DNA from: Glandiceps talaboti
Lineage: Eukaryota > Hemichordata > Enteropneusta > Spengelidae
Assembly: GCF_964340395.1 (NCBI RefSeq)
Contig: NC_135566.1
Coordinates: 23,014,135 to 23,078,134 of the forward strand
DNA: 64,000 nucleotides
Direction of reading: 5' to 3'
Each line of letters starts with the position of its first letter. Within the stretch, counting starts at the first letter, position 1. The notes below the pieces were generated by a model. The model did no database searches. It was not told where the DNA came from and worked only from the letters and a program-made list of their open reading frames with translations. The position numbers and the translations under genes were made by a program. This document shows, one piece after another, positions 1-11,706 of the stretch.

Positions 1-240
1 TGTTTCTTTGCAATATACTTGATTATTTGGCTGTTGCTATGGGCGTGGTCTTGTTGCTAGGCAAATTTACATACATTTTTTGAATGTTTATTCAATTGTC
101 TATTAAACCCTGTTGTTAACTCAGTGAAATACACCACCGTTTGGCTGTTGCTATGGGCATGGTCATGGTTGCTAGGGTATTTGCATACATTTTTAGAATG
201 ATTACTCACTTGCCTACCAGATGATGTTGTTATTTAACCA
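1..240 (+). repeat. Family A repeat, truncated (central tandem units)
   Basis: Two-plus copies of the roughly 100-125-bp unit whose core is ggctgttgctatgggc followed by gtggtc and gttgctagg. The same unit recurs at 8.6-9.2, 48.2-48.8 and 55.8-56.3 kb. The copy is cut by the window edge. Confidence 0.75.
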
Positions 241-244
241 AAAA

Positions 245-362
245 AAGTCATTGAAAATGACATAGTCCCCGCTATGATTGGGTTTCAAGGAACTGGCAGT
301 TATGTTGTCATTTTCTTGATATCACTACTCTGATCACGTAACAACACTTGTGAACCTAAATC
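245..362 (+). repeat. Dispersed repeat shared with 23986-24104
   Basis: About 118 bp beginning at aagtcattgaaaatgacat and including the tract gctatgattgggt and ggaactggcagttatgttg. It recurs at 23986-24104 in the same orientation with few differences. No ends or coding content identified. Confidence 0.7.
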
Positions 363-420
363 GTCTCTGTTGTTATCCTTGTAATATGCATTGTCACTTC
401 ACTGTTGCTAAGATTTGAAT

Positions 421-1005
421 TACAAACTTATCACCAAAAAGACACATTTAGCCCTGATTTGTATACCACTGATGGGATCATCATGTCATGAATAATTCTT
501 AATCTAAAATCCTTGAGAAGGCTCCCACCAAATTTCAATCAGATCTCAGTAGTTTTGTATTGAAGACTTTTGACCAAAAGACACATTTTAGCTCTAATTT
601 GCATATCACTGATGAGATCAATCATTATATCAATAATATATCTGAATTTAAACACCCCTTAGAACGTTCCCACCACAGATCTGTTTAGTAATTTTGTAAT
701 TATAGACTTTTGACCAAAAAGACACAATTTTAGCCCTAATTTGCGTATCACTGATGAGATCATCTTGTCATGAACAATTATTAACTAAACACCTCCAAGA
801 ACATTCCCACCAAATTTCAGGCTAATCTGCCCAGTAGTTTTGGAGTGTAAGTTTTTGACTAAAGAACACATCTTTTGACCCAAAACACACATCTCTGATG
901 TGATCATTTTCATTCGAACAATTTCCTATCTACACATCGTAAGTACCGTAATGGTCCCACCAAATACCAATGCAATCGGTCTGGCGGTTTTTGAGTTTAA
1001 GTCAT

Positions 1006-1073
<68 letters not shown>

Positions 1074-1150
1074 ACACACACCCTCATGGACAGACACTTT
1101 GCCCTGCCTATAGCACTCTTGAACCTTATCAGTTCAGTTGTGCTAAAAAT
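421..1150 (+). repeat. Family A repeat, 3' half
   Basis: Three successive, diverged units of the motif ccctaatttgcatatcactg...ccaaatttcag...agtagttttg, then the (CA)n tract at 1008-1080. It ends with cagttgtgcta at 1135-1145. This is the 3' half of the layout seen in full at 55678-56960. Confidence 0.8.
1008..1080. repeat. (CA)n microsatellite inside family A
   Basis: About 70 bp of near-pure CA, at the position (just before the 3' hairpin) where every long family A copy has a CA tract. Open on both strands, so it yields His-Thr and Cys-Val pseudo-ORFs that are not genes. Confidence 0.95.
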
Positions 1151-1439
1151 TACCATCATAATGAAGATATTTTATGACGCTAACTTGCTTCTTTATTACC
1201 ATATTGATGCAGGTTACTGCCCTTACTTGGGCAAGCACCCAGCGTTTAGGTTCAGACAATGTCTATTTTTAGAATAGTTGCAATAAGCTGCCTACCCCAC
1301 CCTCCCTCTCGACCATGTATTTATTCATTAAGGAAGACTGGCAAGACCACAATAACGGATAAATTGTTTATGGTAACAATCATGGGTACTTGAATGTGTT
1401 TTAGTACCTTACCCATTACCGTAAATAAAAGTTGATCAG

Positions 1440-1760
1440 ATCAGTAGTAAAGGTAAAGACGTCAATTTTGGCACAGATAATGGATATAAACTAAGATTTT
1501 AGTCTTCGAAATTTTGTGTCATTTCAAGCAATATGAACCCACTTTGCCTGCCACGGCAATTCAACACAGATATATATTCAGACCCACAATCATTAACTTG
1601 AGAACTTGCAAGGTCAGATTGAAATATGTACCACCAAGTATAGACCACAAATGAGGTAGAGACACCAAATTTGGCACAGATTATGAATATAAACTAAAAA
1701 TTTTGTGTTGTTTCAAGCATCGGAACCCACCTTGCTGTCCATACAAAGTTTGACACAGAC
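1440..1760. repeat. Two diverged copies of a ~215-bp direct repeat
   Basis: The segment from gtaaagacgtcaattttggc at about 1449 through aacccactttgcctgcc recurs from about 1660 (gtagagacaccaaatttggc) to 1740. The intervening DNA (1270-1440 and 1760-2185) shows no gene or recognised repeat. Confidence 0.5.
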
Positions 1761-2189
1761 ACAAAATAGCCATACTCATTAGCATAGATCATTCTTAAAT
1801 GCCCAAGTTGAATAGAGAAATCGTGTGATGTCTACATCTTCACACATCACGCACATGGCTGGCCATGTTCTCGACTTCTGTTTACATTTGGGACCTAAGT
1901 AATGAACGTATTCAGTAATTTATAGCCCAAATTTTATAACATAAATGACGTTTTTACTACAAATTTTCTTTTAAATAACTTAAAAATAAATTAGATCAAA
2001 TAGTATAACTAACCTTAGAGGTTAAATTTAGTTATAATTTGTTTCACACTAAATATGCTTAAATTCAGATGACGAATCTACAGCTCAAATTGTATGACTG
2101 GTGATTGTATACATGTAGCTAGCTACAGTCGGATGATACATCCTGTGGAATGGTTCTGCATCATCTCTCTTTGTGAAACAGAGACACTA

Positions 2190-2455
2190 GCCCCATCTAC
2201 AATTAAGGCACTAAAAATCCTACCTGAGGTAGGATTCAGGACAGTTTGACCCCCGTGTAGACGCAAACGCGTCTTGAAACCGTCCTGATTTAGGACACCT
2301 TTTCCTGAAACCCTCCTGACTTCATCCTATGTACTGTCAAGGACGGAACACGTGACATCTATGCCGCAACCTTACGATGTGTAAACACAAACCTATCCTA
2401 CCTCAGGTAGGACTTGGGATTGCCTCAGGTAGGACGACCTACGTGTAGATGGGGC
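2190..2455. mobile_element. 266-bp MITE with GCCCCATCTACA terminal inverted repeats
   Basis: Ends read GCCCCATCTACA... and ...TGTAGATGGGGC, flanked by TA (or CTA) on both sides (2188-2189 and 2456-2457). Inside, the palindromic module CCTACCTSAGGTAGG occurs at about 2220 and 2398 and in half form at about 2423. No coding capacity. A TA duplication suggests a Tc1/mariner-mobilised element; CTA would suggest PIF/Harbinger. Confidence 0.65.
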
Positions 2456-3045
2456 TACTGTCATGCACACCAATGTCAATTTGGTCTTCTTGTTATTCTC
2501 AGAATTTTTTGTGAAAGAATTATGCTAAATTATGTAAATATTAAGGAGTTCACAATTGGAGAAGCATAAAATTTAGTATGATGTACCATGACACACTAGT
2601 AAGTAGACTTTATATCGCAATGGTTGCCAATCTAATCAATTTCGATGTGCGGCTACATTACATTACATTCTGAAATTGTAACAGTAACACTTTCAGAATC
2701 ATAACCAAATTTCATCCCCGGTAAAGCTCAATACCAAAATCACTCTCATCATCTAAAAGACTGACAGACATTTTCCCTTGAACCAACCTGTAGTTCTGTC
2801 TGAAAGTCAGGGAGGCAATGTTTCAAAGCAACCTCAAGGAGAGATTGATTCCAGTGCCATTCACACACACTTGTTACATTATGTTAAGTACCCCATAAAA
2901 TCTTTTAATGTTAATCAGATCAATAAAACAGTAATATCTGTACTCATCTGGCCTCAATAATTCTAGACATTTCACCCAAAAAAATAATGTATTTTTTAGC
3001 CCTAATTTGTATATTGCTAATGGCATTATCATCATGTAATCAATA

Positions 3046-3625
3046 TCACTTCAATCAATCAATCAATCAGTCAAATTTCTATAGCGCCAATTTCCAGAGC
3101 AATGTTCTGTTCAGTAGCGCTGAATGGCTAAAGCACACCATAGGCTTTGGTGAACAAATAAGTCTTCAGTTTTGTTTTGAAACAATCCAGGCTGGAAGCT
3201 TCGCGAATATAAAGTGGCAAAGAATTCCATAGTTTGGAGGCGACGCATGAGAATGAACGACCTCCATAGGTGACTTGTCTGTAATTTGTTGTTGCAAGCA
3301 GATTCTTGTTTGTAGAACATAGAGTGTGACACGGTGTGTATGACTGGAGAAGATCACAGAAGTACTCTGGAGTTAAGCCATGAAGGGCTGGAGAAGATCA
3401 CAAATTTTAATGTACTCTGGAGTTTAAGCCATGAAGGGCTTTATATGTCAACAGTAAAATTTTGTAATCAATCCTGAAATGAACTGGTAACCAATGCAGG
3501 CTGATGAGAACTGGAGAAAAGTGTTAAAACTTCTTGGTATGAGAGATGATCCTTGCCGCTGTATTTTGAGCACGTTGTAATAGGTTTATGGTGGTATCAG
3601 GAAGTCCGTATAATACAAATGTCAT
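3046..3625 (-). pseudogene. 3'-terminal fragment of an L2/CR1-type LINE (reverse transcriptase C-terminus)
   Basis: On the minus strand, broken frames read LLQRAQNTAARIISHTKK, LHWLPVHFRIDYKILLLTYK, ALHGLTPEYF and SFSCVASKLWNSLPLYIREA. This is the typical C-terminal region of L2/CR1-group LINE ORF2 proteins. It ends at a (TTGA)n tail (3046-3068 on the plus strand as caatcaatcaat). A roughly 55-bp internal duplication (about 3345-3440) and stops make it dead. Orientation is the same as the host gene. Confidence 0.75.
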
Positions 3626-3851
3626 CGGTGATGTATTGCCTTATGGATGCAATGCGATGAAGATGTGTGTAAATTGATTTGCAGGTATTCTTGACATGGT
3701 ACATCCCCAGAAACATCCTTGTGAAACTTCAGAAATATCATCCAAGTATTCTTTGACCAAAATGACATTTTTTGACATTTTTGTCCAGAAATTTGGTAAA
3801 ATTTTGGGAAATAAATCTGTGAAAATTTTGCCGGGTGTTGCCTGAACAGTG

Positions 3852-4017
3852 TTTTTCAGCATAACTGAATCAGTAGTACTATAGGCATGGCAAAGTGTCT
3901 GTGCGCGTGTGTCTGTGTATGTTGATGTCTGTATGTATGTATGTATGTATGTATGTATGTATGTATGTATGTATGTATGTATGTATGTATGTATGTATGT
4001 ATGTATGTATGTATGTA

Positions 4018-4093
<76 letters not shown>

Positions 4094-4455
4094 CAACTCA
4101 AACCACTGGACTGATTGCCATGATATTTGGTGCTACATTTGTACATTACCTTGGGTGTCTAGTTGGGAAATTGTTCAAATCAAAGTGATTGCATCACCGG
4201 TGTGTGATTTGGGCCAAAAAAATGCAATTTTTGGTTCAAAAACTTAAAACTCCAAAACCACTGGGCAGATCAGCCTGAAATTTGGTGGGAATTTTCTTGG
4301 GGATGTTTAGTTTTTAAAAGAAATGTTCATGACACGATGATCTCATCAGTGATATGCAAATTAGGGCTAAAAATGTGTTTTTCGGTCAAAACTCTTTAAT
4401 TCCAAAAGTACTGGCTGAAATTTCACAGGGATGTTTCTAGGGATGCATAGATCAA
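3852..4455 (-). repeat. Family A repeat, 3' half, inverted copy
   Basis: It starts with tttttcagcataactgaa (complement of the family 3' hairpin), then the microsatellite, then family units read on the minus strand (cctgaaatttggtggga, gatatgcaaattagggc). It is the only family A copy on the minus strand that I found. Confidence 0.75.
3931..4090. repeat. Compound microsatellite (GTAT)n then (GT)n
   Basis: About 90 bp of GTAT units followed by about 70 bp of GT, within the inverted family A copy at the usual CA position. It yields spurious MYVC / HTYI pseudo-ORFs. Confidence 0.95.
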
Positions 4456-4578
4456 GTGATTATTGAAGTTTGCTTCCACCAAACAATATTTTTTTTCATA
4501 CATCGATTCACTAGGTATTTTTAAGTACGTATTCAAAGTTCTATGAAAATTGAACGCCAAATTTTAAGTTTACAAAAT

Positions 4579-5066
4579 ACAGCTGTACAACTAGCAGACA
4601 CATAGGTTCACAGCTGTACAACTAGCAGACACATAGGTTTACAACTGTACAACTAGCAGACATAAGTTTACAGCTGTATAACTAGCAGACACATAGGTTT
4701 ACAACTGTATAACTAGCAGACACAGGTTTACAACTGTACAACTAGCACACACATAAGTTTACAACTGTACAACTAGCAGACAGTTTTACAGCTGTACAAC
4801 TAGCAGACACATAGGTTTACAGCTGTACAACTAGCAGACACAGGTTTACAGCTGTACAACTAGCAGACACATAGGTTTACAACTGTACAACTAGCAGACA
4901 CACAGGTTTACAGCTGTACAACTAGCAGACACATAGGTTCACAGCTGTACAACTAGCAGACACACAGGTTTACAGCTGTACAACTAGCAGACACACAGTT
5001 TTACAGCTGTACAACTAGCAGACACATAGGTTTACAGCTGTACAACTAGCACAGACATAGGTTTAC
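4579..5066. repeat. 31-bp minisatellite, about 16 copies, beside exon 4 donor
   Basis: Consensus unit acagctgtacaactagcaga plus cacataggttt, with 1-3-bp length variants (cacag, cacacag, cataag). The array ends 24 bp from the WSB-like exon 4 boundary at 5091, so it lies immediately downstream of that donor in transcript sense. Confidence 0.93.
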
Positions 5067-5090
5067 TAAATATGTTTATGACTCACTTAC

Positions 5091-5323
5091 TGATTTGCTA
5101 CTGCCTACAGATACAAGTAGTTTAGTGTCTGGTGAGAAACAACATCCAAACACCCACTTAGGATGTCCTTTCAAAGTAATCGCCATATTACCATCATCAT
5201 TCAAATCCCATACTTTCAGTGTTTTGTCTCTTGATGCAGATACCAACATAAGACTTCCATCTGGTGCAAATGATAGGTCTCGTATTACTTCTTTGTGGTC
5301 AATCAAATAATGTAGAATTTCCC
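5091..5323 (-). CDS. WSB-like exon 4 (WD repeats 2-3)
   Basis: Acceptor cttttccag and donor gtaagtgag bound 233 nt in phase with exon 3. The peptide reads EILHYLIDHKEVIRDLSFAP, then DGSLMLVSASRDKTLKVWDL, then a blade ending KWVFGCCFSPDTKLLVSVG. The vertebrate counterpart is LVDHTEVVRDLTFAPDGSLILVSASRDKTLRVWDL. The WD dipeptide and the Asp of the propeller tetrad are present. The exon ends in phase 0 after SSKS, where WSB1 continues AVFLW. A 31-bp minisatellite begins only 24 bp past the donor, inside intron 4. Confidence 0.95.
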
Positions 5324-5532
5324 CTGGAAAAGGTCAGAATAAAATATTAAACAAGTCTTCATACAGGACATAGACCTCTCAAATGTGACTGGATGGAGAC
5401 ATGACTTAAAAGAAATTGGTGGCAACAATAAATACTACAAACTGACTGTGATAATGCAGGGAATTGGTGAATTTCAATAACTGAACCTGACAATCCAGGT
5501 CTGGGTCAAAGGTTAATGTCTCTAAAAAGAAA

Positions 5533-6337
5533 GTTTAAACCTGGCAATATAAGGGTAGACACTAATGTATAGTCTTCAGACTTCACGTATTAATGTTTAA
5601 ACCTGGCAATATAAGGGTAGACACTAATGTATAGTCTTCAGACTTCACATATTAATGTTTAAACCTGGCAATATATGGGTAGACACTAATGTATAGTCTT
5701 CAGACTTCACATATTAATGTTTAAACCTGGCAATATATGGGTAGACACTAATGTATAGTCTTCAGACTTCATGTATTAATGTTTAAACCTGGCAATATAT
5801 GGGTAGACACTAATGTATAGTCTTCAGACTTCATGTATTAATGTTTAAACCTGGCAATATATGGGTAGACACTAATGTATAGTCTTCAGACTTCACGTAT
5901 TAATGTTTAAACCTGGCAATATATGGGTAGACACTAATGTATAGTCTTCAGACTTCACATATTAATGTTTAAACCTGGCAATATATGGGTAGACACTAAT
6001 GTATAGTCTTCAGACTTCACATATTAATGTTTAAACCTGGCAATATATGGGTAGACACTAATGTATAGTCTTCAGACTTCACGTATTAATGTTTAAACCT
6101 GGCAATATATGGGTAGACACTAATGTATAGTCTTCAGACTTCACATATTAATGTTTAAACCTGGCAATATATGGGTAGACACTAATGTATAGTCTTCAGA
6201 CTTCACGTATTAATGTTTAAACCTGGCAATATATGGGTAGACACTAATGTATAGTCTTCAGACTTCACGTATTAATGTTTAAACCTGGCAATATATGGGT
6301 AGACACTAATGTATAGTCTTCAGACTTCACGTATTAA
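5533..6337. repeat. 62-bp minisatellite, 13 copies, interrupted by a TTAA element
   Basis: A regular 62-bp unit starting gtttaaacctggcaatata and ending cttcac(g/a)tattaat. Starts fall at 5533, 5595 and so on to 6277, 13 in all. Copies differ mainly at agggtag/tgggtag and cacg/caca/catg. A further copy follows at 8369-8430, beyond an inserted element. It lies in intron 3. Confidence 0.95.
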
Positions 6338-8363
6338 AGTGTACATGCAAAGGTACTAGTACATACTTTTTTTCGTAATTATATTTATTTTGCCATAAAA
6401 ATAAAGGAAATCGGGTTTGTAATAGTACAATATAATTCTAACACGAGAAATTGCGCGAAAAATGAGGCACTCTTGGCTCAGCCACAGAGCACCTTCAGTA
6501 CCTCTCATTTGCATATGGATAGGACAGGATTTGGAACTTTATGACGTCAATGCAGGAACACAAACGCATTCGTCAGTGTATCTTTACATGTAAAGCCATT
6601 ATGGTCGAACCAGATGGTCAACTTCAAAACCCGTTTTCGCCAGAACCCGATGTTGAATATTGATCAGATTCCTCAAGCGTAGAGCAATACACTCCAGCAT
6701 TAACATCTGATGGTGTGATTTAGCCAAATTCATTCGAACCGACCGCTAGCAGTAACGATAGTTCCTCTGGTAGTGAATGAGTGAGGAAGGTCCGAACCAC
6801 AGAGACTGAATGACACTGCTTTATAAGTTTTTTCTGATGTAAATTTCACAGACAAATGTCGTCATGGCTAGTACACATTATATGTAATAGTATACCTGTG
6901 TTTAAATATCCACCATGCAAGTTTAGTGCTTGTTTTCTGACTATGCCTTGCTGTCTTATAAGTTATACGGCGTATGTCCTAGTGAAGCTGTGTTGTTTAC
7001 ATAAAGTGAATGCTGTTATCAGCGTCCTTTGTTGACATAACTATTCAATGGGTGGAAAACAGCTCCTGCAGACAATGTAATCGAAACGAAAATTATGTAA
7101 TATTTCCATACCCATCAAACATACAGAGATCGAATGAGAATGGCTTCAAGAGTTCCCCATAATATTCTCTCAAGTTGTTCAAATGTAGCATGTGTTGTAA
7201 CAGTACATTCAATCTATGACCATTCAAAATCTTCGCGAAAGTAGACCCACAAATTCGTTAGAGCAGAACGTTTTGTTGGATAACCGTCCCTCTTGAAAGC
7301 TATGTGTACACATACTTTATTTCATTTTTTACTGCGTTCGTTACCATCCACACAGTGACATGAAGTGGTTTCATCTTCTTTCAAAGCACGCCCATGTTCA
7401 CTGAAGCCGGCCGTACTGTGGTGTATTGTGTATTGTCTCCGACCATTTTTGTTTGAGTTTTTTATGGATAGACATGTCTTACGTTGTGGAAGTTATTTGA
7501 CCTGGGAGCGTGAAGCTTAGTGCTGACTGTACTTTGCTGTGTCCATCCACTTTTGACATGTGATTGGCATGACACAGTAATTGTTCATGTAGACAAAACA
7601 ATGGAAACAAAAATAGCAACATTATAATGAGCATTGCGTCTTTTTACTTTGATATGATTCCGACGATGTATGTGATGTATCACAATGAAAACGATCGACT
7701 CCCAGCAACATGGAAATCAAAACATACAATCGGACTACGCATTGTTTAAAAACAAATGCTATCGTAATGAAAATATTTTATGAAGCTAACTTGCTTTCTT
7801 GAAAACATCATTTCAAATAATTTTATTTGTCTTCCTTTTTTCGCTTTGATCATGGCTACACCGGTGGCGTGGAGAACCCCGGCCCCGGTAACATTTACCG
7901 GCTTTCACTGTATGGCGTCACTGTCCAGTTTTTACGTGATTTCAACTGCCTTCACCCATTATTACCTACTCAGTTATATCACTCGGAAATGTGTGTAGGG
8001 TGATGTTTCACTGCGGGTGCTGCCGACAAAACACCAAGGAACCATTGTTGTCGGAAGACTAAACTGGTACACCACAATATGTACAGTTACAGATGATACT
8101 ATATGGCAAGCGTAATTAGTAATTCATAAGTAAACATTACACAAAGGCTTAGAAGGCTTTTGTAACACGTGGGACCTCGACACCTTTCGTGAGCTGGTTG
8201 AGGTGCCGAAGTTAGTCGAAGCACAGGGGATTAAGGGGGCAAATATTTTTGCAACTTTCTTGCCAATGTGCGCAAAATTTAGAGGTATGAATGCAATTTC
8301 ATTTATTTTTATGGCAAAATATACATAATTACGAAAAAAAGTATGTACCTTTGCATGTACACT
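6338..8363. mobile_element. 2.0-kb DNA transposon with ~70-bp TIRs and TTAA duplication
   Basis: Left end agtgtacatgcaaaggta...catacttttttt is mirrored at the right end (about 8295-8363). The two differ chiefly by a 6-bp insertion at about 6356-6361. TTAA flanks both sides (6334-6337, 8364-8367), while the array it interrupts has a single TTAA per unit. A TTAA target is known for piggyBac and Kolobok elements. The termini lack the usual piggyBac CCC start, so Kolobok-like is the better guess. At 6601 a frame begins MVEPDGQLQNPFSPEPDVEY then stops; it reads on as an acidic Ser-rich stretch and may be a decayed transposase N-terminus. No intact ORF. Confidence 0.85.
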
Positions 8364-8368
8364 TTAAT

Positions 8369-8430
8369 GTTTAAACCTGGCAATATAAGGGGAGACACTA
8401 ATGTATAGTCTTCAGACTTCACGCATTAAT
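8369..8430. repeat. 14th unit of the 62-bp minisatellite
   Basis: One unit (gtttaaacctggcaatataa ...) after the right TTAA of the inserted element, followed by a few bases of the next unit. It confirms that the element landed inside the array. Confidence 0.9.
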
Positions 8431-8493
8431 GTTTTTGAGTTATTTGGTTAATCATGATTGGTCACTAAATGTGGCTACCATTGAGTAAACATA

Positions 8494-9320
8494 GCGCTAA
8501 TGGCGTTGTAGTATAACTGTACAGTTTTTTTAAAATGTTTACCCATATGCTAGTCCATGCTAACAATAGGTGTTTGCTCAATGACTATCCAGTTGCTTAC
8601 CCAACCATGTTGCTATCTTTGCAATATACGTGATCATTTGGCTGTTGCTATGGGTGTGGTTATGTTGCTAGATATATTTGCATACATTTTTGAATATTTT
8701 TGTTCACTTGTGTATGAATTCCTGATATTATCTTAGCAATATACGTGATCATTTGGCTGTTGCTATGGACGTGGTCTTGTTGCTAGGCATACTCGCATAC
8801 ATTTTTAAATGTGTATTAATGTCTATTAATCCTCTTATCTTTGCAATATATGTGATCATTTGGCTGTTGCTATGGGCGTGGTCTTGTTGCTAGGCACATT
8901 TGCATACAATTTTTGAATGTTTATTTATTTGTCTTTCAATTCCTAGAATCTTTGCAATATACGTGATCATTTGGCTGTTGCTATGGGCGTGGTCTTGTTG
9001 CTATGCAAATTTACATGCATTTTTTGAATGTTTGTTCAATTGTCTATTAATCCCTGTTGTTATCTTTGTGAAATACACGACCGTTTGGCTGTTGCTATGG
9101 GTGTGGTCATGGTTGCTGGAGATATTTGCATACATTTTTTGAATGTTTACTCACTTGCCTACCAGATGTTGTTATATGAGCAAAATATACTGCCATTTGG
9201 TTGTTGCTAAGGGCGTTGTCATGGTTGCTAGGGCCAATTGTGTCAAAATATAACACTTCTAGAAACATCTCACCAAGTTTCAGTCTCATTGACCAAGCAG
9301 TGATTGGGAAGTCAACGCGC
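8494..9320 (+). repeat. Family A repeat, 5' part with six central tandem units
   Basis: It starts at gctaatggcgttgtag, then the tandem unit with ggctgttgctatgggc core begins near 8610, 8730, 8845, 8950, 9060 and 9175. It continues to the gccaattgtgtcaaaa segment and breaks off after caccaagtttcagtctcattgacca. Open stretches here are repeat translation, not genes. Confidence 0.8.
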
Positions 9321-9872
9321 CCCGCGCCATAGTCGCATTTAATTGAAAATTGGCACATTGAAATCGACTTCTTGGCGCCCACAAAGGCGCATTGTGGCTA
9401 ACAGTGAAATATAGACACTTCAGTGCTGGAGTGCCGATTCGGTAGAGGCGAAGTACGGAAGTACATTGTAAACCCAACTCATGTCAGCTGTTCGAAATGA
9501 TGCCCCCACACGTCGTCTTTTGCAAAGCAAATCTGAATACTTACACTGTTTCATGTCCCTCTATCCATGTTTGACTATTTGAATACACGATACACGCGTG
9601 ACCATTCCCCGGGTATAGTGAAACAGATCAAACCAATATGATTCAAGATATTCAAATTAGTATGCCCTTTGATGACCTCGCCTGACCGTCACTGCGTTCA
9701 TCATGCATGAGAAAAGACGTCAACTCCTTGAATGAATGTTACGATCAGTGACTATGATCACCGATGTTTTAGAATAAATACTTGAAGCATAAATTTATCA
9801 ACACAATTACTAATCTTGTAGGTAACAACTCAAATCGCTACCACAGAAAACTACCGTCGCGATGTCCACTTT
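9321..9872. other. Non-genic segment
   Basis: No supported gene; joins a family A copy to a truncated CAGGGTTCGACA element. Short open frames without splice or coding signals. Confidence 0.4.
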
Positions 9873-10817
9873 TCCGATGATATGTGTATAATACGGGTAA
9901 GGCTGGCCTCTACACTGTAACAAGTAAATTAGTGAGGTTGAAATCTTTGCCGCATGATTTCGTATTTATGTACGGATGCGTAGTCTTTCTAGACAGTAAT
10001 TTTTTGATCAGTTAGTATTTAAACTACTTCCGTGTTCGTGTTTTGGGGGACATTTCTGAATACACGAAACCAGTTATTGAATGTGTAGTGGATATTGATA
10101 TTCAGTTTGAAAAATAAAAATCCTGAACTTTATTTTGCGAACGATTTCGTCATTTCTTAGTAATTATAGGGCCGAGTGTATCAAGTTTAACGTTTATGTC
10201 AACCCGGAAGTACATAGACACGAAAATAGACGAGGTGACTTGTACATGTAATTAGTAACAAAATTTTACTCTAACTGCTGGTAACCTTCAAATTTATTTA
10301 TTTTTATGTTGTAAATACATTCTAATATGCACTGAGGATAACACTATAAAGACTTGCTCTATGGGAAGGTAATTTTTTGTCTTTTAAAAATGCAATAGTT
10401 AGATCAATGTGTACCAGAAATGTTATGTAGTATTTAAGCTAGAAATAAGACATCATATCTTATTATCCCCCCCCCCCCCCCAATTAAGACAAACTACTCA
10501 CAGAAAGCAAAAAAAAAAAAAAAAAAAAAAAGAAGCTCCAAAACATTAAAAAGAGAACAAAATTACAGTAAGGAGTTGATGATGCACAAACAACTACAAA
10601 GAAATAGACAGTTCAATTACAACACAGGGTTTGAAATAAATATGGGGTTTGGAAAAGTGAATTAGAAGTAGAGCAAATACTAAGAGAGATGAAGAGCCCA
10701 AGTGAACAAGCGAAAGCACTTAAAGACAGGACCACCAAATTTTTTGCAGGACTACTACGTTATCAATTTTACTAGTCCTGTGGGATAGTGACTTTTTTAC
10801 TCCGGTGTCGAACCCTG
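9873..10817 (-). mobile_element. Truncated copy of the CAGGGTTCGACA-ended element
   Basis: Read on the minus strand from 10817, it begins CAGGGTTCGACACCGGAGTA and follows the sequence of 32365-33590 almost throughout, including the cccgg-adjacent and poly-A/poly-G tracts. The match stops at about 9873, so the far end is missing. It contains C15 (10467-10481) and A23 (10509-10531). No coding capacity. Confidence 0.8.
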
Positions 10818-11077
10818 CCAAGTCAGGCTTACAATGGTTGCATGGCTTCATATGGTACGGACTTACGGTTCGCGACTTGAACATGCTTCCCTACTGTACA
10901 AACAATAACAAGCAGAAATATTACTTTACTTATTATGGTTACTTCATTTTAACTATTTTGCTTTATTGTTGGATCATGAATGCTAACTTGGGCCCATTAG
11001 AATTTCTGAATGGCCCATTGAAATTGAAAATGGCCCATTCATTTTTGCTGGAATGGGGCCATTGTCACATTGGTGTT

Positions 11078-11559
11078 TTGAGACTTCCCAATCACTGCCT
11101 AGTACTTTTTGAGAAATTTTTGACCAAAATTCGTATTTTTATACCTAATTTGCATATATTATTATTATATTTCATTATATGCTTAATATTTCTTCATCTT
11201 TACACCCACAGATGCATCTCTGTTAAATTTCAGCCCAATATGCTAGGTAGTTTTGGAATTATAGGTTTTTAACCAAAAAGACACATTTTAGCCCTAATTT
11301 GCATATTACTAAGGGAATCATCATGTCATGAACACATCTTAATTTACTAACATCTAAGAATGTTCCCATCAAATTTCACTCCAATCTACCCAGTAGTTTT
11401 GGAGTTTAAGTCTCTTGACCAAAAATCACATTTTTTGACCAAAAACCCACATCTCCGATGCAATCATTTTCATTTGAACAATTTCCCAACTAGACACGAG
11501 AAGTAACTTGACCACCAAATATCAAAGCAATCGATCCAGAAGTTTTTAACTTTAAGTAG

Positions 11560-11600
<41 letters not shown>

Positions 11601-11706
11601 CCACATACAAGGACAGACATACAGACAGACAGACAGACAGGCAGACAGACAGACAAACAGATAGACAGAGAGACTACTGAACCTCAGTTCCGTTGTGCTA
11701 AAAATT
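11078..11706 (+). repeat. Family A repeat, 3' half
   Basis: Units ctaatttgcatat...ccaaatttc...agtagttttgga, then (CA)n at 11561-11601 and a (CAGA)n run at about 11615-11668. It ends at ttccgttgtgctaaaaat, a mutated form of the family 3' hairpin. The frame open over 10805-11272 crosses its edge and is not a gene. Confidence 0.75.

Noticed and set aside
926-1277. Open frames across the (CA)n tract on both strands
   Set aside because: Dinucleotide repeats have no stops in these frames; flanks are family A repeat with no splice or homology support. The same holds for 3641-4247, 11490-11732, 18080-18280 and 21574-21784.
10467-10531. Poly-C and poly-A runs as regulatory signals
   Set aside because: They occur in the same places in the homologous copy at 32640-32700 and are simple low-complexity tracts of that element.
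10805-11272. 155-codon plus-strand frame
   Set aside because: Crosses the edge of one transposon copy into a family A repeat; no coding signal and no typical start context.
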